Source of the DNA: Sphaerisporangium flaviroseum | Lineage (GTDB): Bacteria > Actinomycetota > Actinomycetes > Streptosporangiales > Streptosporangiaceae | Assembly: GCF_039537005.1 (NCBI RefSeq) | Contig: NZ_BAAAZR010000061.1 | Coordinates: forward strand, 23,941 to 87,940 | Direction of reading: 5' to 3' | DNA: 64,000 nucleotides | Shown: in pieces, positions 33,814-41,515 of the stretch | Position numbering within the stretch: position 1 is the first letter of the stretch | Layout: every line of letters starts with the position of its first letter | Notes under the pieces: model-generated | What the model was told of the DNA's origin: nothing | Databases searched by the model: none | Seen by the model: only the letters and a program-made list of their open reading frames with translations | Translations under genes and position numbers: made by a program

Positions 33814-36800
33814 CCGAGGCTCCCACCGGTGCCCCCGCCCCGGCGGCGGAGGCACCGGCCCTCGACGCGGGCACCTACGACGTGCTGCGGGCCCGGCTGT
33901 CCGAGCAGGCGGCCGAGCTCGCCCGGCGGGCCGAGGCCCTCAACACCGAACGCCTCGCCGTCTTCGGCGGCACCGAGCTGCGCCTGATCGGCACCGAGCG
34001 GATCCGTACGGAGAACAACTGCGTTCCCCGGGACATCGTGCCGGTCGGCGGCCTCATGCTGTTCGGCTACAACGTGTTCATCGGGTTGAAGCCGGAGACG
34101 GCCGTCGACGACGTGTTCTCCCTCCACCGGTTCGTCCGCGACGGGGAGACGTTCCGCTTCGACGACGTGGGCGGCGGCGAGCTTCCCGAGCTGCTGCGCG
34201 ACCCGGCCTTCCAACGTGACTTCGCCGAGCTGTACCGGTACTACCGCGAGACCCGCCTGCTCCAGCTCCGTCACGCCGACGGCAGGCTGCTGGCGGTGTT
34301 CCAGACGGGCCCGCGCACCGAGGACGTGCGGGTGCTGCGGTGGGCCGTCGCCGTGGACGGCACGGTGGCCTACGTCGACAACCGCGGCGAGCGCGACCAC
34401 GTCTTCCCGCCGTCGCACGACTTCGAGTGGATCGAGACGACCCGCGACGACCACGTGCCCGGCCGCCACCCGCACATCTCCATCGGCGGCCAGGTGTTCG
34501 TCGAGACGGTCGGCGGCGACCTCACCATCAAGATCGAGAACAACACCGAGTCCGGCGAGGGCATCTACCGCGAGCCGGTCGAGGAGCCGCTGCAGAGCCT
34601 GGCCGACGCCGACGTCCACCACGCCACGATCGGGCCGCTGATCCTGCTGCGCGTCAAGCCGTACAAGGAGACCGAGTGGCGGCACCTGGTCTTCAACACC
34701 AGGACCAGGACCGTCGTACGCCTCGACGGCATCGGGCAGGCGTGCCGGCGCCTGCCCGAGGACCAGGGGATCATCTTCCCCGGCGGGTACCACCTGTCCA
34801 CGGGCGTCACCAAGACCTTCGACACCGACGTGGCGGACCTGGAGTACGAGCGGGTCGTGCGCTCCACCAACGGCGAGGACGTGCTGTACGTCTTCCACGC
34901 CCGCGCCGAGGGCCGGACGCTGCTGCTGCCGTACAACGTGATCCGCAAGCAGGTGGCCAACCCGATCACCTGCCACGGCTACTCGCTGTTCGAGGACGGC
35001 ACGCTGGTCGTGTTCCGCGAGCAGTCCAGGGAGCCGACCCGGGTCCATCCGATGCAGGTCTGGCAGACCCCGTACCTGTCCGACGCCTACGCCGCCAAGC
35101 GGCCGACCGGCACCGGGCCCCTGGAGCGGGTGGGCAACGGCGACCTCGTACGCGGCATCTCCGACTCGCTCTCGATCATGCGGATGGTCGACGAGATGAG
35201 CCCGTCCACGGCCGTGTTCGAGGCGCTCATCGCCACCTGCGAGCGGATGTCCGACCACTACCACTGGCTCGGCGAGCAGGAGCTTGGCGATCTGCGCACG
35301 CCGCTGCTGGCGGTACGGGCCGCGGCCGAGCAGGTGCTGGACGAGTTCGAGAACGTGCAGGCCCTCACCGGCCAGGCCACCGCCACGCTGGACGAGACCG
35401 CCTCGCGTATCGAATCGATGGTACGGCGGCTGCACGGCGAGGCGCCCAGGAGCGCGGGCGAGTGGGTCACCCGCCTCGCCGAGCTGCGCAGGGCCCAGGG
35501 CAACCTGATGACCGTACGGGAGCTGCGCTTCGTCGACGTGTCTCGGGTGGACGCGCTGGCGACCGATCTGGAGGCGGAGCTCGACGGGGCCGCGCAGCGG
35601 GCGGTGGGGTTCCTGCGCGGCGACGACGCCTTCACCGGCTACCACGAGCAGGTGGACCGGCTCGCCGCCGACGCCGAGGCCGTGACCACCGTCGCCGACG
35701 CCGAGCCGGTCGGCGCGCGGCTCTCCGAGCAGACCGAGGGCCTGGAGATCGTCACCGAGGTGGTCGGAGGCCTGGACATCGCGGACGCCACGGTCCGCAC
35801 GGTCATCCTGGAGCGGATCGGCGAGGTGATCGGCGGAGTCAACCGCGCGAGGGCGATCCTCGACGCCCGCCGCAAGGAGTTGCTGGCCGTCGAGGGCCGC
35901 GCCCAGTTCGCGGCCGAGTTCTCCCTGCTCGGGCAGGCCGTCACCGGCGCCATCGCCATGGCCGACACCCCCGAGCGGTGCGACGAGCAGCTCGGAAGGC
36001 TCCTGCTGCAGCTGGAGAACCTCGAAGCCCGCTTCGGTGAGTTCGACGACTTCCTGGCCCGCCTCACCTCCAAGCGGGAGGACGTCTACGAGGCGTTCTC
36101 CTCGCGCAAGCAGGCCCTGCTCGACGAGCGCACCCGGCGGGCCGACCGTCTTGCCGGGTCGGCGGAACGGATCCTGGCCGGGGTGCGCCGCCGGGTCACG
36201 ACGTTGACGTCGCTCGACGACGTCAACACCTACTTCGCCTCCGATCCGATGGTGGCGAAGCTGCGCGGCGTCGCCGACGAACTGCGCGCCCTCGGAGACC
36301 CGGTGCGCGCCGAGGAGCTGGCCGGGCAGATCAAGGCCGCACGCCAGGAGGCGGGCCGCACGCTGCGCGACCGCCAGGACCTGTACGGCGAGGGCGGCGA
36401 CACCATCCGGCTCGGCGCTCACCGCTTCGCCGTCAGCACCCAGCCGTTCGACCTCACGCTCGTCCCGCACGAGGGCAAGATGGCCTTCACCGTGACGGGG
36501 ACCGACTACCGCTCCCCCGTACGCGACGAGGCGTTCGCGGCCACCAGCCCGTTCTGGGACCAGGCGCTGGTGTCGGAGTCGCCCGAGGTCTACCGGGCCG
36601 AGCACCTGGCCGCGTCGATCCTGGCCGCCGCCGAGGAGTCCCGGGAAGGGCTGTCGCTGGAAGCTCTGCACGCGGCGGCGGTCACCGACGGCGGCCTGCT
36701 CGGCGTGGTGCGCCGGGTGGCCGAGTCCAGGTACGACGAGGGCTACCAGCGCGGGGTCCACGACCACGACGCCGCCGCGATCCTGGACGCCCTGCTGCGC

Positions 36801-38870
36801 CTGCACGCGGGCGGCGCGCTGCTGCGCTACCCGCCGGCGGCGCGTGCGGCGGCGCAGCTGTTCTGGGCGTTCGGCACCGACGAGCCCGCCCGGGCGAAGT
36901 GGTCCACACGGGCGGGGTCGCTGGCCCGGGCGCGTGCGACGTTCGGCCGCGTGGCCGCACCGAGCCCAGGCGCCGGAGGGCATGAGGGCGGCGGGCGTTC
37001 CGCCGCCGGAGGGTCCGAGGGCGCGGATGGTTCCGGCGCCATCGCCCGGTTGTGCGGGGAGCTGTCGGCCGCGATGGCGGGCTTCCTGGACGGCGCGGGG
37101 CCGGTCGCCGGGAGGACCGATATCGACCTGGCCGCCGAGTACCTCTTCGAGGAGCTGTCGGCGGCGCCGTTCGGCTTCGTCACGAGCGCCGGGGCCCGTG
37201 CCCTGCTCGACCGGTTCCGCCAGGCTCTGGGCGGCCCGGCGTCCACGTCGTACAAGGAGTTCGAGGAGGACCTGCGCGCGCTCGGCGACGACCTCGCGGC
37301 CCGGCACCAGCTCGTCGAGGCGTGGCTGTGCTCGCTGCCCGCCACGGGGGCCGGCGGGACGGCGGCGGACCTGCCGGAGGCGGTGGCCATCGAGCTCTGC
37401 GGCACCGCGCTCCCCCGCCACGACTCCTCGGCCACCGTGTCCGCCACCGTCGAAGGCCTGCTCGGCACCCACCGGCGCGTCGTGGAGCGGAGCCTTGAGT
37501 TCCGCATCGACGAGCTGGCCGCGCGGACCCGGCGCTTCCGCGACGAGCGGGTGCCGGCCTTCCGCGCCTACCAGCGTCAGCGCGACGAGCTGGTGTCCCG
37601 GGAGCGGTCGCGCCTGCGGCTCGACGAGTACAAGCCCAAGGTGATGAGCGCGTTCGTGCGCAACCGGCTGCTGGACGAGGTTTACCTGCCGCTGATCGGC
37701 GCGAACCTGGCCAAGCAGCTCGGCACCGTCGGCGACACCAGGCGCACCGACCAGATGGGGCTGCTGCTGCTGATCTCGCCGCCCGGGTACGGCAAGACGA
37801 CGCTCATGGAGTACGTCGCGAACAGGCTCGGGCTGGTCTTCGTGAAGGTCAACGGGCCCTCGCTCGGGCACGCCGTCACCTCGCTCGATCCGGCGGAGGC
37901 GCCGAACGCGACGGCGCGGCAGGAGGTCGAGAAGATCTCCTTCGCGCTGGAGATGGGCAGCAACGTGCTGCTCTACCTGGACGACATCCAGCACACCTCG
38001 CCCGAGCTGCTGCAGAAGTTCATCTCCCTGTGCGACGCCCAGCGGCGCATGGAGGGCGTCTGGGACGGCGGCACGCGCACGTACGACCTGCGAGGCAAGC
38101 GGTTCGCGGTGTGCATGGCGGGCAACCCCTACACCGAGTCGGGGAGGCGGTTCCGCGTCCCCGACATGCTCGCCAACCGGGCCGACGTCTGGAACCTGGG
38201 CGACGTCCTGTCGGGCAAGGACGAGCTGTTCGCGCTGAGCTACATCGAGAACGCCCTGACCTCCAACCCCGTGCTCGCGCCGCTGTCGGCCAGGGAGGGG
38301 AGCGACGTGGGGCTGCTGGTACGCCTGGCGAGGGGGGAGCAGGCCGTACGCGCCGACCAGCTCGCCCACCCGTACTCTCCCGTGGAGCTCGACCAGATAC
38401 TGGCCGTGCTGCGCAAGCTGCTGCGCGTCCAGCGGGTGGTGCTGGCGGTGAACCAGGCGTACATCGCCTCGGCCGCGCAGGCGGACTCCTCGCGCACCGA
38501 GCCTCCCTTCCAGTTGCAGGGCTCGTACCGCAACATGAACAAGCTGGCAGAGCGGATCCTGCCGGTGATGAACGACGCGGAGCTGGAAGCGCTGATCGAC
38601 GACCACTACCTGGGCGAGGCCCAGACCCTCACCGGCGGCGCCGAGGCCAACCTGCTGAAACTGGCCGAGCTGCGCGGCACGATGAGCGACGAGCAGGCAC
38701 GGCGGTGGGCCGAGGTGAAGGCGGGTTACCTGCGGGCGCGGGCGCTCGGGGGCGAGCAGGACGATCCGATGAGCAGGGCCGTCGGCGCCGTCGGCCTCCT
38801 GGCCGACCGGGTCGGCGCGGTGGAGTCGGCCATCGAGCGGGCCGCACGGCGGCTCTCGGCGGAGACGTGA
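33810..38870 (+). CDS. Giant AAA ATPase (DUF3686 / 'DNA repair ATPase' family)
   Basis: The 1686-aa protein has a helical start (about 20-55) and a beta-rich DUF3686-like region to about residue 460 (FGGTELRLIGTERIRTENNC, DIVPVGGLMLFGYNVFIGLK). Long helical and coiled segments follow to about 1290, with a Gly/Ala-rich linker near 1050-1070. A C-terminal MoxR-like AAA+ domain has Walker A SPPGYGKT (1323-1330), Walker B LLYLDD (1387-1392) and a sensor region FAVCMAGNP. The family is often labelled DNA-repair ATPase, but I know of no direct evidence for that. Coupling to a flotillin and a YqiJ-like protein points to a membrane-proximal remodelling machine. The AAA+ assignment is firm and the biological role unknown. 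Confidence 0.88.
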   Translation: MTEAPTGAPAPAAEAPALDAGTYDVLRARLSEQAAELARRAEALNTERLAVFGGTELRLIGTERIRTENNCVPRDIVPVGGLMLFGYNVFIGLKPETAVDDVFSLHRFVRDGETFRFDDVGGGELPELLRDPAFQRDFAELYRYYRETRLLQLRHADGRLLAVFQTGPRTEDVRVLRWAVAVDGTVAYVDNRGERDHVFPPSHDFEWIETTRDDHVPGRHPHISIGGQVFVETVGGDLTIKIENNTESGEGIYREPVEEPLQSLADADVHHATIGPLILLRVKPYKETEWRHLVFNTRTRTVVRLDGIGQACRRLPEDQGIIFPGGYHLSTGVTKTFDTDVADLEYERVVRSTNGEDVLYVFHARAEGRTLLLPYNVIRKQVANPITCHGYSLFEDGTLVVFREQSREPTRVHPMQVWQTPYLSDAYAAKRPTGTGPLERVGNGDLVRGISDSLSIMRMVDEMSPSTAVFEALIATCERMSDHYHWLGEQELGDLRTPLLAVRAAAEQVLDEFENVQALTGQATATLDETASRIESMVRRLHGEAPRSAGEWVTRLAELRRAQGNLMTVRELRFVDVSRVDALATDLEAELDGAAQRAVGFLRGDDAFTGYHEQVDRLAADAEAVTTVADAEPVGARLSEQTEGLEIVTEVVGGLDIADATVRTVILERIGEVIGGVNRARAILDARRKELLAVEGRAQFAAEFSLLGQAVTGAIAMADTPERCDEQLGRLLLQLENLEARFGEFDDFLARLTSKREDVYEAFSSRKQALLDERTRRADRLAGSAERILAGVRRRVTTLTSLDDVNTYFASDPMVAKLRGVADELRALGDPVRAEELAGQIKAARQEAGRTLRDRQDLYGEGGDTIRLGAHRFAVSTQPFDLTLVPHEGKMAFTVTGTDYRSPVRDEAFAATSPFWDQALVSESPEVYRAEHLAASILAAAEESREGLSLEALHAAAVTDGGLLGVVRRVAESRYDEGYQRGVHDHDAAAILDALLRLHAGGALLRYPPAARAAAQLFWAFGTDEPARAKWSTRAGSLARARATFGRVAAPSPGAGGHEGGGRSAAGGSEGADGSGAIARLCGELSAAMAGFLDGAGPVAGRTDIDLAAEYLFEELSAAPFGFVTSAGARALLDRFRQALGGPASTSYKEFEEDLRALGDDLAARHQLVEAWLCSLPATGAGGTAADLPEAVAIELCGTALPRHDSSATVSATVEGLLGTHRRVVERSLEFRIDELAARTRRFRDERVPAFRAYQRQRDELVSRERSRLRLDEYKPKVMSAFVRNRLLDEVYLPLIGANLAKQLGTVGDTRRTDQMGLLLLISPPGYGKTTLMEYVANRLGLVFVKVNGPSLGHAVTSLDPAEAPNATARQEVEKISFALEMGSNVLLYLDDIQHTSPELLQKFISLCDAQRRMEGVWDGGTRTYDLRGKRFAVCMAGNPYTESGRRFRVPDMLANRADVWNLGDVLSGKDELFALSYIENALTSNPVLAPLSAREGSDVGLLVRLARGEQAVRADQLAHPYSPVELDQILAVLRKLLRVQRVVLAVNQAYIASAAQADSSRTEPPFQLQGSYRNMNKLAERILPVMNDAELEALIDDHYLGEAQTLTGGAEANLLKLAELRGTMSDEQARRWAEVKAGYLRARALGGEQDDPMSRAVGAVGLLADRVGAVESAIERAARRLSAET

Positions 38871-39096
38871 ACACGCTTCCGTACCTGAAACAGGACGTCA
38901 TGAACCGCGAAACCCGGAGAATCTTGCTCTCCACCGGATAAACTCCTGCGCACCTTTAACGCATATTCCCAGATTAAGCAGTTATGTACGGTGTTCCTGT
39001 GACAGCTGTTCTCCGGCCATCCCAGGAGCCCCGCCAACACGACATAAGGCTCATTAACGGACAGATTAATCTCTACCGGGCGGGGTCTCGGGTAGC

Positions 39097-39145
39097 TAGA
39101 GTTACTGACGTCAGGAATTCGCGAATTTCCGGCACGAGGAGATAG
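39097..39145 (+). promoter_or_regulatory. Promoter, palindromic operator candidate and RBS of the chaperone-GTPase operon
   Basis: TAGAGT at 39097-39102 is a likely -10 box. Just downstream of the expected transcription start lies a perfect 12-bp palindrome AATTCGCGAATT (39116-39127), well placed for a repressor. A second palindrome, AGATTAATCT (39063-39072), lies upstream near the -35 position. AGGAG (39137-39141) precedes the ATG by 4 nt. These AT-rich palindromes stand out in a genome of this GC content. No CIRCE or HAIR heat-shock element is recognisable. Confidence 0.45.
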
Positions 39146-39916
39146 ATGGCGCCTCCCCCTGAAGAGCCGCTCGAGCCCCTCTCCGGCGAGGCGACACCAT
39201 CCTCCCTCTCCGGCGGCTCCGGCCTCCCCGACACCGCCAAGGAGCTCGCGCTCCAGGTCGAGGAGCTGACCCGGCAACTCGCGGCGCTCACAGAGGCGGT
39301 CAGGCGCGAGCACGAACGTGCGGCCCACCGGGAACAGGTCATCGACCGGCTGCACGCCGAGAACCAGCAGTTGCGGCACGGGCTGCTGCAGGAGGCGCTG
39401 ACCCCGGTGCGGGCGGGCCTCTACCGGCTGCACGACACCGTGACGCGCGGCGCCGCCCGCTGGCGTGGGACCGACCCGCCGGCTCCGGAGCTCGCGGGCA
39501 AGCTGCTCTCGGCGCTGGCCGACGAGGTGGCCGAGGTGCTGGGCCGCACGGGAGCGGAGCGCGTCGCCGTCAAGCCCGGCGACGCGTACGACGCCGCCCT
39601 GCACCGCCCGGCCAAGACGAGCGTGGTCGGCCCCGACGCGGACGGCACGGTCGTGGAGGTGCTCGACGAAGGGTTCACGATGGGCGAGCGGGTGCTGCGC
39701 AAGGCGTCCGTGGTCGTCGGGCGGGCCGCCCCGCAGAGCGAGACGGCGCACCCCGAAAAGCGGAAAACGCCCAAAGACCAGAAGAAACAGAGTGGCTCGG
39801 AAGCCCCGAGGCAGCACAAGGACCGAAAAGACATAAAGGACCAACCTCCGCGCGACGGGACGAAGGACAAGACCCCGGAGCAGACGGATGGCGGTACGGA
39901 GAAGGAGAGCGAGTAG
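39146..39916 (+). CDS. GrpE-like nucleotide exchange factor
   Basis: The 256-aa protein has a disordered acidic/Pro start. A long helix follows (about 28-85, TAKELALQVEELTRQLAALT plus EHERAAHREQVIDRLHAENQ), then a GrpE-like beta domain ending in VVEVLDEGFTMGERVLRKASVVVG (about 168-192). The last ~60 residues are a highly charged Lys/Asp/Glu/Gln tail, absent from ordinary GrpE. GrpE proteins release ADP from Hsp70. The Hsp70-like gene starts 3 nt after this stop, so the two form a dedicated pair separate from the housekeeping dnaK-grpE-dnaJ locus. No J-domain gene is present. Confidence 0.85.
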   Translation: MAPPPEEPLEPLSGEATPSSLSGGSGLPDTAKELALQVEELTRQLAALTEAVRREHERAAHREQVIDRLHAENQQLRHGLLQEALTPVRAGLYRLHDTVTRGAARWRGTDPPAPELAGKLLSALADEVAEVLGRTGAERVAVKPGDAYDAALHRPAKTSVVGPDADGTVVEVLDEGFTMGERVLRKASVVVGRAAPQSETAHPEKRKTPKDQKKQSGSEAPRQHKDRKDIKDQPPRDGTKDKTPEQTDGGTEKESE

Positions 39917-39919
39917 GCG

Positions 39920-41503
39920 ATGGCTGTTTACGGGATCGACCTGGGCACGACGTATTCCTGCATCGCCTATGTCGACGACGTCGGACGGCCGACGGTGCTG
40001 CGCAACCTCGAAGGCACCGACACCACCCCGTCGGTGGTGTTCTTCGAATCCCCCGACAACGTGGTCGTCGGCGCCACCGCCAAGGACAGCGCCGTCATCG
40101 AGCCCGACCTCGTCGTCAGCCGGATCAAGCGGGACATGGGGCAAGACGTGCCCCGGATCCGGCACGGCAGGCCGTACACGCCGGAGGAGATCTCCGCCTT
40201 CATCCTTCGCAAACTGGCCGACGACGCCAGGACCGCGACCGGCGAGACCGTGGACGACGTGGTCATCACCGTGCCCGCCTACTTCGGCGCGGCCGAGCGC
40301 GACGCGACCAGGAAGGCCGGGCAGATCGCCGGGCTCAACGTCATCGACATCGTCTCCGAGCCCATCGCGGCGGCGATCACCTACGGCGTGCTCAATCCCG
40401 ACAAGGACCACACGATCCTCGTGTACGACCTCGGCGGCGGCACCTTCGACACCACGGTGATCACCCTCCAGGGCGGGAACATCGAGGTGATCTGCACCGA
40501 CGGCGACCACGAGCTCGGCGGCGCCGACTGGGACGACCGGCTGGTGGAGCACCTGGCCGAGCGGTTCCAGGCCGAGCACCCCGACGCGGGCAGCCCTCTG
40601 CTCGACAAGCAGTCCGAGCAGCAGCTCCGCCGCGACGCCGAGGAGCTGAAGAAGACGCTCTCCTCGCGCACCCAGCATGTCGTCCGCGTCGTCCACGAAG
40701 GCAGGGTGGCCACGGTCGAGTTGACCCGTGAGGAGCTCACCGAGCTGACCCGCGACCTGCTCGACCGCACGATCGAGATCACCCGCCGGACGATGGAGAC
40801 GGCCGCGTCCAAGGGCGTCGAGGCCTACGACCACCTGGTGCTGGTGGGCGGCTCCACCAAGATGCCTGCGGTGACCGAGACCCTGCAGAAGGAGTTCCAG
40901 CTCACCCCGCGCCTTCAGGACCCCGATCTCGCGGTCGCCAAGGGCGCGGCGCTGTACGCCTTCGAGGAGACCTACCGGCGGCTGCTGCTCTCGGGCGAGC
41001 GGGACCAGGCCGAGGACATGGCCGCGCGGGCCGGCCTGTCCGCCGACCAGCAGGACCAGATCGCCGCGCGCACGATCAAGACGGTGGCCTCCCGGGCCTT
41101 CGGGATCATCGTGACCGACAAGGAGAACCGGCGGCGCAGCGTCGAGCACCTCGTGCACGCCAACGACCCGCTCCCGGCCGCCGTGACCCAGGACTTCTAC
41201 ACCATCGACGCCGGCCAGACCGGGGTCAACATCGAGGTGATGGAGCAGGCCGGCACGGTCGAGTCGGACGAGCCCGAGGACAACGGCCAGATCGCCGAGG
41301 GGGTCTTGAAGATCCCGCCGGGCAAGCCGGCCGGGTGGCCGATCGAGGTGACGTTCGCGCTCGACACCTCCGGCCTGCTGCAGGTCACCTCGCGCGAGCG
41401 GGAGACCGGCGAGGAGCTGGAGCTGCGCGTCCAGATCGGCGGCATGTCCGAGGAGGACGTGGCCGAGTCCCGGGCCGCCCTGTCCCGCGTCCAGGTCAGC
41501 TAG
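39920..41503 (+). CDS. Hsp70-family chaperone-like protein, lid-less
   Basis: The 527-aa protein has a complete Hsp70 ATPase domain: phosphate loop 1 GIDLGTTYSCIAYVD (about 5-19), phosphate loop 2 VYDLGGGTFDTTVI (168-181) and adenosine motif VLVGGSTKMPAV. A shortened substrate-binding region follows (about 390-527), with IPPGKPAGWPIEVTFALDTSGLLQV. DnaK is about 620 aa, so the C-terminal helical lid is missing and an acidic loop replaces part of the beta domain. The GrpE-like partner is encoded immediately upstream. Lid-less Hsp70s of this kind probably hold or allosterically control specific partners rather than refold bulk protein. Confidence 0.92.
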   Translation: MAVYGIDLGTTYSCIAYVDDVGRPTVLRNLEGTDTTPSVVFFESPDNVVVGATAKDSAVIEPDLVVSRIKRDMGQDVPRIRHGRPYTPEEISAFILRKLADDARTATGETVDDVVITVPAYFGAAERDATRKAGQIAGLNVIDIVSEPIAAAITYGVLNPDKDHTILVYDLGGGTFDTTVITLQGGNIEVICTDGDHELGGADWDDRLVEHLAERFQAEHPDAGSPLLDKQSEQQLRRDAEELKKTLSSRTQHVVRVVHEGRVATVELTREELTELTRDLLDRTIEITRRTMETAASKGVEAYDHLVLVGGSTKMPAVTETLQKEFQLTPRLQDPDLAVAKGAALYAFEETYRRLLLSGERDQAEDMAARAGLSADQQDQIAARTIKTVASRAFGIIVTDKENRRRSVEHLVHANDPLPAAVTQDFYTIDAGQTGVNIEVMEQAGTVESDEPEDNGQIAEGVLKIPPGKPAGWPIEVTFALDTSGLLQVTSRERETGEELELRVQIGGMSEEDVAESRAALSRVQVS

Positions 41504-41515
41504 CCGGGCGGCCGC

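Noticed and set aside
33111..38606. Very long open frame on the minus strand (1831 codons)
   Set aside because: It lies opposite the flotillin and AAA ATPase genes, has no recognisable domain, and is explained by the high GC content with few stop codons in the antisense frame.
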